A stretch of 64,000 nt of DNA from JBBQFI01 sp038321775 (GTDB taxonomy: Bacteria; Verrucomicrobiota; Verrucomicrobiia; Chthoniobacterales; UBA10450). The notes beneath the pieces are model-generated. The model was not told the DNA's origin. It worked only from the letters and a program-made list of their open reading frames with translations, and ran no database searches. The position numbers were made by a program, and so were the translations under genes. Below, piece by piece: positions 1 to 9,131 of the stretch (its first letter is position 1; every line of letters starts with the position of its first letter). Where the stretch lies: assembly GCA_038321775.1 (NCBI GenBank), contig JBBQFI010000002.1, positions 372,001-436,000 on the forward strand, read 5' to 3'.

Positions 1-351
1 GGCGTTCTCGCCACCCTCGCTTTTCTTACTCCATTACTCGGTTTGTTAGGCACGGTCTCCGGAATGATCGAGGCTTTCGGAACCATCACGGCGCATGGCG
101 GCTTCGCCACCGTGAGCGAACTTTCCGGCGGCATTTACAAAAGCTTGCTTACGACCGCGGCCGGCCTGGTCGTCGCCACGCCGACCTTCGTCGCCTACAG
201 CTATCTCTCTTCGCGGGTGAACACGATGCTGCATGATATGGAGCGCGCCGGGATCGAAATCGTGCATATGCTGACGGATCGCGAACCGGCCGGGGACATC
301 ATCAGTTTCAAACCGGCACGCGAAAGCCGGCCTTCCGAGCGCGAGCGTTAG
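1..351 (+). CDS. exbB: ExbB/TolQ/MotA-family proton channel subunit (C-terminal part)
   Basis: The reading frame is open from the first base, so the gene starts outside the window. The visible 116 residues contain the last two membrane segments of the ExbB/TolQ fold, including the conserved PLLGLLGTV and GIYKSLLTTAAGL stretches, then a cytoplasmic tail. ExbB forms the proton-driven channel that works with ExbD and energises a TonB-type protein at the outer membrane. The next two genes are ExbD-like and TonB-like, which supports the call. The stop codon TAG directly precedes a copy of the dispersed 10-mer at 351-360. Confidence 0.85.
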   Translation, partial: GVLATLAFLTPLLGLLGTVSGMIEAFGTITAHGGFATVSELSGGIYKSLLTTAAGLVVATPTFVAYSYLSSRVNTMLHDMERAGIEIVHMLTDREPAGDIISFKPARESRPSERER

Positions 352-379
352 CCTAACGAGTCGCGCCGCTGGACGTGAA

Positions 380-784
380 ATGAAACTCACGCGCACGACA
401 AATTATTCGTTTGGCTGGCTTTGCATCTTCCCGGCCCTCGATGTGCTTTTCCTTCTCATTTTTTTCCTGCTCATCAGTTCCAATTTCATCCTCCAGCCAG
501 GGATCGCGATCACTGCGCCGTTTTCCCGTTTCGCCCTCGGTCCGCAGGTGAATCAGCAGATCATCAGCATCACCGGCGGTTCGAATGCTTCGATTTATTT
601 CCGCGATCAAAAAGTAACGCTGCCGCAACTGGAGCCGTTACTCGATGCGGCGAAAAAAGAAGGACGCTCCATCATCATCAAGGCTGATCGTCTGACGCCG
701 TATGAAATGGTTGTCGCGGTCACGAACGCGACGCTCGAGCACGGCATCACGTCCGTCGCGCTCGCGACCACCTCGGCAAAGTGA
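380..784 (+). CDS. exbD: ExbD/TolR-family biopolymer transport protein
   Basis: The 134-residue protein has a short cytoplasmic N-terminus, one membrane helix at about residues 14-34 with the FPALDVLFLLIFFLL pattern carrying the conserved aspartate of ExbD/TolR, and a periplasmic domain ending in a TSVALAT strand. ExbD couples proton flow through ExbB to a TonB-like partner. The gene follows exbB after 28 bases and its TGA overlaps the GTG start of the next gene, which indicates translational coupling. TolR rather than ExbD cannot be excluded, but the downstream TonB-like gene favours ExbD. Confidence 0.85.
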   Translation: MKLTRTTNYSFGWLCIFPALDVLFLLIFFLLISSNFILQPGIAITAPFSRFALGPQVNQQIISITGGSNASIYFRDQKVTLPQLEPLLDAAKKEGRSIIIKADRLTPYEMVVAVTNATLEHGITSVALATTSAK

Positions 785-1548
785 ACGAACAGGTGTCAGA
801 GCCGGATCTTCTCTTCGCGTGGGAGCCGGCACGCATGCGCCGTTCCGCCATTCTCGGATTCATTTTTGCCTCAGCCGCGGGACACGCGCTATGTTTTTAC
901 CTGTTTCAAATCGTGTATCCGCCGACGATCGCGTTACTCCCGCCACCGGCGCGCGTGAATATCATTTCCGAAAACACCGATGAAGGCCGCACCTTACTGC
1001 GCTGGATCGCAGCGGAAGATCCGGCGCTGAACACGACGACACAACGCTCCGCCGAAGCAAAAGCGTACGCGCTCCCGAAGCTCAGTCATGTCCCCTCCTA
1101 CCTGACGATTCAACCGACGTTGAAACCGTTGCCGCCATCCGATACGGAATTGCGCGCGCCCAGTTCGCAACCGCCCGGACCCGTGCCTATGGAACGCGCA
1201 CAGGTCCCGCCGCCGGCCGGCATTTCGCAAACGGCCGTCATTTTTTCCAAGGATTTCGATTCGTTAGGCGCGGCGCAAAAACCGTGGATGACATTTTCTG
1301 CTTCCACGCGCGAACTACCGCAAAGCGCCAGATTTCGCGTCGGCGTAAACGAAAACGGCATCGTGCGCTATTGCTTTCTGCAAACTTCATCCGGCGATAC
1401 GGCTCTCGACCAGCAAGCGCACGCTTATCTGATGCAATGTCGTTTTGCCGGAAGCAAAGACGCTTCATCGCAATTGAAATGGGCGAACGCAATTTTCGAA
1501 TGGGGTAACGACGTCACGGTGCCCCCAGCTGCGGAAACGCTGCCGTGA
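781..1548 (+). CDS. TonB-like energy transducer
   Basis: The 255-residue protein starts at a GTG that overlaps the exbD stop (GTGA). It has one N-terminal membrane helix at about residues 22-42, a proline-rich middle region (PSSQPPGPVP, QVPPPAG) suited to spanning the periplasm, and a C-terminal domain of about 75 residues with the FRVGVNENGIVRYCFL pattern typical of TonB C-terminal folds. It is expected to carry energy from ExbBD to outer-membrane receptors. Sequence similarity to classic TonB is limited, so the assignment rests on architecture and position. Confidence 0.7.
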   Translation: MNEQVSEPDLLFAWEPARMRRSAILGFIFASAAGHALCFYLFQIVYPPTIALLPPPARVNIISENTDEGRTLLRWIAAEDPALNTTTQRSAEAKAYALPKLSHVPSYLTIQPTLKPLPPSDTELRAPSSQPPGPVPMERAQVPPPAGISQTAVIFSKDFDSLGAAQKPWMTFSASTRELPQSARFRVGVNENGIVRYCFLQTSSGDTALDQQAHAYLMQCRFAGSKDASSQLKWANAIFEWGNDVTVPPAAETLP

Positions 1549-1784
1549 TTCGTGTCACCCTCGCGGTCCTAGTCACAATCTATTTGCTGGTTTTTCTTGC
1601 GGCGGTTTTCCTCCTCTGGATAGTGGGAGAATGGAATCGGCGCCGGCGCGAACGGCGGGCTTTGCGCCATCGTTTGCGATGCGTGATTTGCGCGTTTGAG
1701 TTCGAGGATCGAACCGATGCGTTGCTACCGCGGTGCCCGCGCTGCGGCAGCTTGAATGAAAGATTTAAACTGGAGCGAATTTAA
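1545..1784 (+). CDS. Small membrane protein with C-terminal zinc ribbon
   Basis: This 79-residue protein starts at a GTG overlapping the TonB-like stop. Residues 4-27 form one hydrophobic helix, followed by an Arg-rich segment and two CxxC pairs (CVIC and CPRC) about 19 residues apart, as expected for a structural zinc ribbon. I do not recognise a family. Its coupling to the ExbBD/TonB operon suggests co-expression, but no role can be assigned. GuaB3 follows after 2 bases, so both may lie on the same transcript. Confidence 0.65.
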   Translation: MIRVTLAVLVTIYLLVFLAAVFLLWIVGEWNRRRRERRALRHRLRCVICAFEFEDRTDALLPRCPRCGSLNERFKLERI

Positions 1785-1786
1785 TT

Positions 1787-2965
1787 ATGGGAATGTGGAT
1801 CGGCCGAAATCGTAAAGCCCGCGTCACTTACGGGTTCGATGAGATTGCACTCGTGCCGGGTCGCGTCACGATTAACCCAAACGAAGTCGATATTGCCTGG
1901 CGTTTGCCACGCAAAAACGCGGAACCGCTCGCGTTCAAAATCCCGATCCTCGCCAGCGCGATGGATGGCGTGGTCGATGTCCGTTTCGCCATTGCCATGA
2001 GCAAGCTCGGCGGAATCGCGGTCTTAAATTTGGAAGGCGTGCAAACGCGTTACAAAAATCCGCAGGAGGTTTTGCAGAAAATCGTTGAGACCGACAAAGC
2101 GGAGATCACCTCACTCCTGCAGAAAATTTACCAGGAACCGGTGCAGGAGGATTTAATCGCCGCGCGCATTCGCCAAATTAAAGATTCGGGAGCAATCGCC
2201 GCCGTCAGCTCGATTCCGCAACGCGCGACCGAGTTCGGCGCCATCGCGCAGGAAGCGGGCGCGGATGTTTTCGTGGTGCAGAGCACCGTCTCGACCGTGC
2301 GTCACCTTTCCTCGGAATATAAATCGCTCGATCTGCAAAAATTTTGCGACGACATGCGCATTCCGATCATTGTCGGCAATACGGTCGGTTACGATGTCAC
2401 GTTCGAGATCATGGAATGCGGACCGGCCGCAGTTCTGATCGGCGTCGGACCTGGCGCTGCCTGCACTTCGCGCGGCGTGCTTGGCCTTGGCGTTCCGCAA
2501 GTGACAGCGACGGTCGATTGCGCAGCGGCGCGCGATGCGTATTTCAAAAAAACTTCGCGTTACGTTCCCATCATTACTGATGGGGGGATGAGCAAAGGCG
2601 GCGACGTTTGCAAGGCGCTCGCGTGTGGAGCGGACGCCGTCATGGTCGGAAGCGCTTTTGCCAGGGCGCACGAAGCGCCCGGTCACGGTTATCATTGGGG
2701 AATGGCGACGCCACATGCGAATCTGCCTCGCGGCACGCGCATTAAAGTTGGCGCGACCGGTTCGTTGAAACAGATCCTGTTCGGTCCGGCGGAGGTCGAT
2801 GACGGTAGTCAAAATCTTGTCGGCGCAATCACAACCTGCATGGGAAACGTGGGCGCGCGCGATATCGCCGAGTTCCAGCAGACCGAAATCATCATTGCGC
2901 CTTCGATCAAGACTGAGGGCAAACTTTTCCAGACCGTCCAAAGCGTTGGCATGGGCACTCGTTAA
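1787..2965 (+). CDS. GuaB3-type IMP dehydrogenase family protein
   Basis: The 392-residue TIM-barrel protein begins with the YGFDEIALVPGR segment seen in GuaB3-type proteins and lacks the two CBS domains of ordinary GuaB. The phosphate-binding and catalytic loop GVGPGAACTSRGVLG keeps the cysteine that forms the covalent intermediate in IMP dehydrogenase, and ITDGGMSKGGDVCKALACG matches the second phosphate-binding segment. GuaB converts IMP to XMP; for the GuaB3 group the physiological substrate is less certain. The gene is complete and close to the usual GuaB3 length. Confidence 0.85.
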   Translation: MGMWIGRNRKARVTYGFDEIALVPGRVTINPNEVDIAWRLPRKNAEPLAFKIPILASAMDGVVDVRFAIAMSKLGGIAVLNLEGVQTRYKNPQEVLQKIVETDKAEITSLLQKIYQEPVQEDLIAARIRQIKDSGAIAAVSSIPQRATEFGAIAQEAGADVFVVQSTVSTVRHLSSEYKSLDLQKFCDDMRIPIIVGNTVGYDVTFEIMECGPAAVLIGVGPGAACTSRGVLGLGVPQVTATVDCAAARDAYFKKTSRYVPIITDGGMSKGGDVCKALACGADAVMVGSAFARAHEAPGHGYHWGMATPHANLPRGTRIKVGATGSLKQILFGPAEVDDGSQNLVGAITTCMGNVGARDIAEFQQTEIIIAPSIKTEGKLFQTVQSVGMGTR

Positions 2966-3039
2966 GGAAGTGACAATTGCCCCGTGATGAGTGACTGGTA
3001 AGCCGATTTTCGTTAGTCCGTTATCCGTTCACCCGCGCC

Positions 3040-4290
3040 ATGAAAGATCGAAGAGTCGTCATCACCGGAATGGGAGTCATGACTCCTGTCGGCAACGATC
3101 TGAAAACATTCTGGCACAACCTAACGAATGGTGTGAGCGGCATTGGCCCGATCCAACATCTTGACGTGACGGAGTACGATTGCCGTATTGGCGGGGAAGT
3201 TCGCGGATTCGATCCGAAGGCGTTTTTTAAAAACCCGAAAGACATCCGGCGCACCGATCGCTTTGCGCAGATGGCTTTGGCCGCGGCAAAAATGGCCATG
3301 GAGGATTCCGGCATCGACTTGGAACGCGTTAATCGGAACCGATTTGGCGTCAATGTCAGCAGCGGCATCGGCGGCCTGAAAACGCTTGAAGATCAGCACA
3401 CCACACTTATGACCAAGGGACCTTCGCGCGTCTCCGCATTCACCATTCCGATGTTGATCAGCAACATGGCGAGCGGTCTCATCTCGATGGAGTTCGCGCT
3501 CAAGGGACCGAATCTCTGCATCGTCACGGCTTGCGCAACGTCGAACAACGCGATCGGTGAATCGTGGCGCACGATTAAGTTCGGAGACGCCGATATTTTT
3601 ATCGCGGGTGGTGCGGAAGCCGCCATCATCCCCATCGGCCTAGCCGGATTTGCGGCGATGAAAGCACTGAGCACGCGCAATGACGAACCGGAACGCGCGT
3701 CGCGACCGTTCGATCGCGACCGTGATGGTTTCGTCATGGGCGAAGGTGCGGGCGTTCTGATGGTGGAAGAACTCGAACACGCAAAAGCGCGCGGTGCGAA
3801 AATTTACTGCGAGCTCGCCGGTTACGGTCTTTCCGCCGACGCCTATCATATGACGGCCCCCGAACCCGATGGCGAAGGGGCCGCGCGCGCCATGCAAATC
3901 GCACTGGATCACGCCGGCATCAATCCGGAGCAGGTCGATTACGTCAACGCCCACGCGACGTCGACCGGATTGGGCGACATTTGCGAAACGCGCGCCATCA
4001 AAACTGTTTTTGGCGAATACGCGAAGAACGGCCTCTCCATCAGTTCCACGAAATCAATGACCGGCCACTTGTTAGGCGGGGCCGGCGCGATCGAAATGGC
4101 GGCATGTCTCTTCGCCATGCGCGACTCGGTTATTCCGCCGACGATCAATCTGGAAAATCCCGATCCGGAATGCGATCTCGATTACACAGCGAATGTCGCG
4201 AAAGAGAAAAAAGTTCGCGTCGCCGTTAATAATTCCTTCGGGTTCGGCGGCCATAATGCCACGCTCGTGGCCACAGAATTCACGGATTAA
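3040..4290 (+). CDS. fabF: 3-oxoacyl-[acyl-carrier-protein] synthase II
   Basis: The 416-residue thiolase-fold enzyme condenses malonyl-ACP with acyl-ACP in fatty acid elongation. The catalytic triad is visible: Cys in VTACATSNNAIG near residue 165, His in NAHATSTGLGD near 305, and His in KSMTGHLLGGAGA near 343. The N-terminal VVITGMGVMTPVGND and the C-terminal NNSFGFGGHNA are typical of FabF. The length is normal. No acpP or fabG lies beside it, so it is a stand-alone copy here. The next gene is convergent and ends 48 bases downstream. Confidence 0.95.
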   Translation: MKDRRVVITGMGVMTPVGNDLKTFWHNLTNGVSGIGPIQHLDVTEYDCRIGGEVRGFDPKAFFKNPKDIRRTDRFAQMALAAAKMAMEDSGIDLERVNRNRFGVNVSSGIGGLKTLEDQHTTLMTKGPSRVSAFTIPMLISNMASGLISMEFALKGPNLCIVTACATSNNAIGESWRTIKFGDADIFIAGGAEAAIIPIGLAGFAAMKALSTRNDEPERASRPFDRDRDGFVMGEGAGVLMVEELEHAKARGAKIYCELAGYGLSADAYHMTAPEPDGEGAARAMQIALDHAGINPEQVDYVNAHATSTGLGDICETRAIKTVFGEYAKNGLSISSTKSMTGHLLGGAGAIEMAACLFAMRDSVIPPTINLENPDPECDLDYTANVAKEKKVRVAVNNSFGFGGHNATLVATEFTD

Positions 4291-4337
4291 AACGTCGAAG
4301 CGTTTCGGTTCGCCGCCTTACGATTCGTTAGGCAAAC

Positions 4338-4799
4338 TTACTCGGTGAAAATATCGCCCGTGGCGATGTCGGCTGCGGCAAAGGCTGGAACTTCATTTCC
4401 CTGGAGCGATTTCAGCAATTCCGCCACCTTTTGCGCTGCACCCGCAGAGTAAAAGCGCACCAACCCTACCGTGGTGCGCTGACCGAATACCGTGATCATG
4501 ATCGTGTCGTCATCGACCGAATTCATGAAGATGTGATTGCCGTTGCCCTGGTGATACAACGCGTTGAATTCAATCTCCCCGATCCGGCGCGCCAATTCTT
4601 TTGTCGCCGCAAATGATCCGGCGGCCAGCGCTGCGATAATCGTCACGTCCATGACCGAGATATCGCCGAACTGCGAAATCACATTTCCGCCGCGATCGAT
4701 AACGACGGTAAGCTCGGCCTCCGCTTTTTGCAGAAACTCCGCCAGGATGCCATCGAGGCAGGCGACATCTTCAACCGTGAAAACCGGGATCGCGTTCAT
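4338..4799 (-). CDS. Roadblock/LC7-domain protein, MglB-like
   Basis: The 153-residue protein is a single roadblock/LC7 domain with an N-terminal helix, the ELTVVIDRGGNVISQFGD strands and a middle helix DVTIIAALAAGSFAATKEL. In Myxococcus and Thermus, MglB is a roadblock GTPase-activating protein for MglA. Here the ATG overlaps the mglA stop by 4 bases, which strongly supports a partner role. It is the last gene of the minus-strand operon that begins at 10037. The C-terminal 20 residues are Ala-rich and probably flexible. Confidence 0.85.
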   Translation of the reverse strand: MNAIPVFTVEDVACLDGILAEFLQKAEAELTVVIDRGGNVISQFGDISVMDVTIIAALAAGSFAATKELARRIGEIEFNALYHQGNGNHIFMNSVDDDTIMITVFGQRTTVGLVRFYSAGAAQKVAELLKSLQGNEVPAFAAADIATGDIFTE

Positions 4800-5470
4800 A
4801 CTGAAGCATTCTCCTCCTGCGCTACGGCTGTTGGTTCGACCGGAATGGCGACGGGTAACGGCGCACTCTTCGGCGTTTCGCTTTGCTTGTTGAATTTGTG
4901 CAGCAAAACTTGCGAGACCGCGTTGAGCGAAGCGAAAACATTTTGTCCCGTGCTCGAAATCACCTCGAAACTTTGGGCCCGCCGTTTTCGATTATTCAAA
5001 ACGTATTCGAGATAATTAACCGGCGCGATGTTCGGCAGATCGCGTTTGTTGTATTGCAGCACGTAAGGAATTTCATCGATCGAGATATTCTGTTTCGACA
5101 GGTTGTCGGCGAGATTTTTGAAGCTCTCGACATTCTCTTCCATTTTTTCCCACTGCGAATCGGCTACGAAAACCACGCCGTCGACGCTGCGTAAAACGAG
5201 CTGGCGGGTCGCATTGTAGATTACCTGGCCCGGCACAGTGTAGAGCTGAAATTTTGTCACGAATCCTTTGATCACGACCGCGTTGACCGGAAGGAAGTCG
5301 AAAAAGAGCGTGCGATCCGCCGCGGTAGCGAGCGAAACGAGATCGCCCCGGTTGCTTGGATTAATGCGCTGATGGATGTAACCCAGGTTGGTCGTCTTGC
5401 CGCATAAAGCGGGACCGTAGTAAACGATTTTGAACTGAATCTCGCGGCTGGCGTAGTTGATGATCGACAT
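4796..5470 (-). CDS. mglA: MglA-like small Ras-family GTPase
   Basis: The 224-residue protein carries the P-loop GPALCGKTTN with the Leu-Cys form typical of bacterial MglA, the TVPGQVIYNATRQLVL switch II region and the NKRDLP base-recognition motif. MglA sets the leading cell pole for gliding and type IV pili in Myxococcus. Here it is sandwiched between two roadblock-domain genes and lies downstream of a PilB-type ATPase, so it probably controls placement or activity of that machine. The C-terminal 25 residues extend past the G domain. The start lies 2 bases after the stop of the upstream gene. Confidence 0.92.
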   Translation of the reverse strand: MSIINYASREIQFKIVYYGPALCGKTTNLGYIHQRINPSNRGDLVSLATAADRTLFFDFLPVNAVVIKGFVTKFQLYTVPGQVIYNATRQLVLRSVDGVVFVADSQWEKMEENVESFKNLADNLSKQNISIDEIPYVLQYNKRDLPNIAPVNYLEYVLNNRKRRAQSFEVISSTGQNVFASLNAVSQVLLHKFNKQSETPKSAPLPVAIPVEPTAVAQEENASV

Positions 5471-5472
5471 GG

Positions 5473-7407
5473 TTAGCCTTTGGTTAGCGAATAAGTCCGG
5501 GAGAGTTCCGTTAGCATCTGGCCAAGCTCAGCGCGCACCTTGTCGGTGATTTCCCCGTTCTCGTGCAGCGCGGCCATGCAGATGTTGGCGTGTCTGAAAA
5601 AAGTGATCGTCGATTTTGTGCAATGCAGCGTCAGTGCGTTCATTTCTCCAATTCCGGTATTGCCCAGGTGATTTTCGATTCGTTCCCACAGCGCGGGCGC
5701 GATCGCACAAAGCGCGTCGGCACCCGTTTCCGCCGGGAGATTTCCGGCCAGATTCAATCCGTCCGTGAAACTCAGCACACACGCGCGCAGACCCGGCAAT
5801 GCATTTGCTCGCGCGATGACGGCTTTTGCATCCATCGCAGAGGCCGCCCCTGCGACTTCCACTGAGGGTAATTCCGGTTGCACCGCGGGCGGCGACTTTT
5901 TAAGGCGTTGCGCATCCTCTGCGGCCGCGGTCGAGAACGGTGTTTCGATCGTTTCGTTGGCTTCGCGTTCTTCCTGATCGTCCCGCATGCGTAGAGCATC
6001 GGACGGTAAATTTTTCAGCACTTCCTGCAGCGGCAACAACACCGGCATCTGTAAATTTTTCGCGCTGAAAAAGCGGCGCCCATCCGGCGGCAATGCTCTT
6101 TCAAAAAGCTCCGGCGGCACCGCGATACGTCCCGTTGCCAGTTGCGATTGGACAAGTGAAAACGAAAACTCGATCCGCGAATCCTCCGGCACTTCCTTGG
6201 GATCTCCGCTCAATTCGAAAACAGGCAGACTGAGCAGGATTGGTTTGAGCGCCAGACTGATCTTCTGCTCACCGGCCGCTTCATCGATGTGCGACTCCGC
6301 GCGAAATTCAGTTTCCGCGGGGGGCATTTCGGATGGAACGCGCGCGCGCGTTACCGTACCGCTGGAAACGGGCGGCCCGCTTGAGGCTGGAACTCTCTCA
6401 GGTGCGGGCGCACCCGTTTCTTTCGGTGGAAGATGAAATGGTATGCGATCCGGCGCCGCTTTCGACGGGCGATCGCTCCCGGTTTTGCTGCCGCTTCCTG
6501 TTGATGGGGCCGTTAGCGAAATTCGCAGTGGTTTCTCGGGTTGAATTTCCAACACTGGTCGCACGGCTCTTTCCGTCACGGCCGCGGCCGCTTCGGGACT
6601 TGCCGCCGCGAGCGCCGCCGCCGTCGCAGGAATAGGGATAAATTTTTGGCTCTCGTCCGCTCCCGCGTTCGCGGCTTCCGCGCGCGCCGATGGTTTCGCC
6701 GCCGCCGGCAGCGGCTCGTTAGGCACACCGAAACGTTCGCTGTCTTCGAGCGTCACTTGCAGGAACGGCGTCTCGACTTGCGGAACTTCTTCGCCGCTGA
6801 CTTGATCGCGACGCACCTGCATGTGCATGAATGCTTCCAGAACTTTGTCGAACGGCAGATTGATCTCTGTCGTGTCCGAAGTTGGAACAGGTTTTAGAAA
6901 AATATCCGGCGCCTGACTGTAAAGGCTGGTCAACGCCACCTTCGGCCTGGCGTTGGACATATCCTTCTCCAGATCCGAGGCCTTGATCAAAATCCGGAGC
7001 GATTTGTCGATGCTTTCCAATGGTTTCGTTAGGCCGGCCGGCATCTGGCCAATGACATCAGCAATATCGAGTGACACGGCGCGTTCGACTCGCGGCTCCA
7101 ACGCCAGTGCGACGGCCGGTGGCAAATCTTTATCACGCTTCGGAGTTTTCCTCGGCCCCAACGTGATCGGTCGCGGCGTTGTCGATGGAACCTCGAAACT
7201 TCCTTCGCTCAAGCTCGGGCCGTCCATGTGCGGCATCTCTTGCATTGTCGAAACCGAGCGCGTCACATTCGGCATCACCGTCTTGCTCAGCTTGTCGCCT
7301 TCCGGCTTGGAAAGCGGCGACAGCTTCGGCGTTTGGCGTTTGCCCGATCCGGTTTGTTTCGAGTGCGCGCTTTCTTTTTTGAATCGATCGAGAAATGGAA
7401 TTTTCAT
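5473..7407 (-). CDS. Large protein with C-terminal roadblock-like domain, MglA-operon linked
   Basis: This 644-residue protein has a basic N-terminus (FLDRFKKES), long Pro/Ala/Ser-rich low-complexity stretches, two compact conserved-looking blocks (about residues 175-225, with LPFDKVLEAFMHMQV, and about residues 385-460, with IEFSFSLVQSQLATGRI), and a C-terminal segment of about 115 residues that resembles a roadblock/LC7 domain (GLRACVLSFTDGLNLAGNL). The middle blocks contain paired SxxIxLP-like segments of unknown role. It probably binds MglA or the PilB ATPase as a scaffold; that is inference from operon position and the roadblock fold. The start lies 3 bases after the pilB stop. Confidence 0.7.
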   Translation of the reverse strand: MKIPFLDRFKKESAHSKQTGSGKRQTPKLSPLSKPEGDKLSKTVMPNVTRSVSTMQEMPHMDGPSLSEGSFEVPSTTPRPITLGPRKTPKRDKDLPPAVALALEPRVERAVSLDIADVIGQMPAGLTKPLESIDKSLRILIKASDLEKDMSNARPKVALTSLYSQAPDIFLKPVPTSDTTEINLPFDKVLEAFMHMQVRRDQVSGEEVPQVETPFLQVTLEDSERFGVPNEPLPAAAKPSARAEAANAGADESQKFIPIPATAAALAAASPEAAAAVTERAVRPVLEIQPEKPLRISLTAPSTGSGSKTGSDRPSKAAPDRIPFHLPPKETGAPAPERVPASSGPPVSSGTVTRARVPSEMPPAETEFRAESHIDEAAGEQKISLALKPILLSLPVFELSGDPKEVPEDSRIEFSFSLVQSQLATGRIAVPPELFERALPPDGRRFFSAKNLQMPVLLPLQEVLKNLPSDALRMRDDQEEREANETIETPFSTAAAEDAQRLKKSPPAVQPELPSVEVAGAASAMDAKAVIARANALPGLRACVLSFTDGLNLAGNLPAETGADALCAIAPALWERIENHLGNTGIGEMNALTLHCTKSTITFFRHANICMAALHENGEITDKVRAELGQMLTELSRTYSLTKG

Positions 7408-7410
7408 TGG

Positions 7411-9129
7411 CTAATGGTCTCCCGCGGTCACGCGCAGGATTTCCTCCAGTGTGGTGATCCCTTCGAGTGCCTTCTCGATGCCCACCATGCGCAACGTCTT
7501 CATCCCTTCGTTCACGGCTTGATTCTTGATCACGACCGCGGAAGCGCGTTTCACGATCAGTCGGCGAATCGCTTCCGTTACCGGCAACGCTTCGACAATT
7601 GCGAGACGGCCAAGGTATCCGCGCCCCTTGCATCGATCGCAGCCGGCACCCTGGTAAAACACCGCGCCTTCGGTCTGCTCCATGCCGTATTTTTCAAAAA
7701 GCTCCGGCTCGGGAACAAATTCTTCCCGGCAATTCATGCACACACGCCTGACGAGTCGTTGCGCGCAGGTCATGATGATCGAGCTCGAAATGAGGAACGG
7801 CTCGATTCCCATGTCGTCGAGACGCGTGATCGCGCCTGCCGCATCGTTCGTGTGCAGCGTGCTCAAAACCTGGTGCCCAGTCAGCGCCGCTTTTACCGCG
7901 ATGTCGGCTGTTTCGTTGTCACGAATTTCACCCACCATCACAATGTCCGGATCCTGGCGCAGGATCGAGCGCAGCGCGGACGCGAAATCGAGTCCGATAT
8001 CGTTGCGCACCGAGACCTGATTGACCCCGGTCAATTCATATTCGATCGGGTCTTCCACCGTCACGATGTTGTATTGCGGGCTGTTCAGTTCCTGCAAAAC
8101 GGAATAAAGCGTCGTCGTTTTTCCGGAACCGGTCGGGCCCGTCACCAAAATCATTCCGTGCGGCGAATCGATGGCCGAGCGGAACTTCGTCAACGTCGTT
8201 TCGTCCAGACCCATCTGGTCGATGCTGCCGGTGAGCGACGTTTTATCGAGAATACGAATAACGATCTTCTCTCCGTGCGCCGTCGGCAGAATCGAAATAC
8301 GCAGATCGACTTCTTTGCCGATAACCTTGATCCGGAAACGTCCGTCCTGCGGCACGCGGCGTTCCGCGATGTTGAGGCCGGCGAGAATTTTAATGCGCGA
8401 AGTGATCGCGAGCTGCAGCGCTTTCGGCGGAGATTCCGCCGCCACCAGTTCGCCATCGATACGGTAACGCAGCTTTAACGTACGCTGGAACGGCTCGATG
8501 TGAATGTCCGACGCCTTTTCCTTGATCGCCTGCACCAAAATCAGATTCACGATCTTGATCACGGGCGCGTCTTCGCTGTCCGTCGCGAGCCGATCGAGAT
8601 CGATCTCTTCGTTCTTCGAAGTTTGCACTTCGACGTCCGCATTTTGCGCGAAATCGTCCGCTGCCTGACGCAAGACCTGCGTCATGTTCGCGCCGCTATG
8701 AACGCCGGCCAGCGTTTCCGTGACCGCTTTCTCCGTCGCGATCATCGGCACGATTTCCAACTGCGTCCGGCGCTTTAGATCGTCGACCGCGAGAATGTTC
8801 GTCGGATCGGCCATCGCCACGAAAAGCTTCCCAGCCAGGCGCGCGATCGGGACGAGCTTGTTCGTCTTCGCCATCTCCCGCGGAACGAGCGACATGATCG
8901 GTTCCGGCACGCGAATCTTCGACAAATTCACCGGCGGCGTATTCAGGCAACGGCCCATGCTGAAAGCCATGTCCTGTTCCGTGACGAACTGTTTGTCCGT
9001 CAAAATTTTGAGTAAACGCCCGCCTTCCTTCTTCTGCGTCGCGACCGCTTCCTCGAGCTGATTCGGGAGGAGCAAACCCTCCTCGATCAACACATCGGCG
9101 ATTCGTTCCCCGAAAGATTTGCTTCTCAT
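7411..9129 (-). CDS. pilB: Type IV pilus / type II secretion assembly ATPase (PilB/GspE family)
   Basis: The 572-residue protein has an N-terminal MshEN domain (GERIADVLIEEGLL), the Walker A motif GPTGSGKTTT near residue 330, the Walker B region with DPDIVMVGEIRD, a His box (LSTLHTNDAA) and the two CxxC zinc pairs CMNC and CDRC found in PilB/GspE. It powers pilus or pseudopilus extension from the cytoplasmic side. I chose the ATG at 9129, 2 bases after the upstream stop, over an upstream start at 9207 that would run into the neighbouring gene. PilB and GspE cannot be told apart without the inner-membrane partners. Confidence 0.92.
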   Translation of the reverse strand: MRSKSFGERIADVLIEEGLLLPNQLEEAVATQKKEGGRLLKILTDKQFVTEQDMAFSMGRCLNTPPVNLSKIRVPEPIMSLVPREMAKTNKLVPIARLAGKLFVAMADPTNILAVDDLKRRTQLEIVPMIATEKAVTETLAGVHSGANMTQVLRQAADDFAQNADVEVQTSKNEEIDLDRLATDSEDAPVIKIVNLILVQAIKEKASDIHIEPFQRTLKLRYRIDGELVAAESPPKALQLAITSRIKILAGLNIAERRVPQDGRFRIKVIGKEVDLRISILPTAHGEKIVIRILDKTSLTGSIDQMGLDETTLTKFRSAIDSPHGMILVTGPTGSGKTTTLYSVLQELNSPQYNIVTVEDPIEYELTGVNQVSVRNDIGLDFASALRSILRQDPDIVMVGEIRDNETADIAVKAALTGHQVLSTLHTNDAAGAITRLDDMGIEPFLISSSIIMTCAQRLVRRVCMNCREEFVPEPELFEKYGMEQTEGAVFYQGAGCDRCKGRGYLGRLAIVEALPVTEAIRRLIVKRASAVVIKNQAVNEGMKTLRMVGIEKALEGITTLEEILRVTAGDH

Positions 9130-9131
9130 AG

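Noticed and set aside
2153..2941. 262-codon open frame on the minus strand
   Set aside because: Antisense shadow of the GuaB3-type gene with an Arg/Asp-rich, non-protein-like composition.
7228..8478. 416-codon open frame on the plus strand
   Set aside because: It is antisense to pilB and the roadblock-tailed gene, whose protein sequences are clearly conserved; the translation is Arg/His-rich shadow sequence with no motif.
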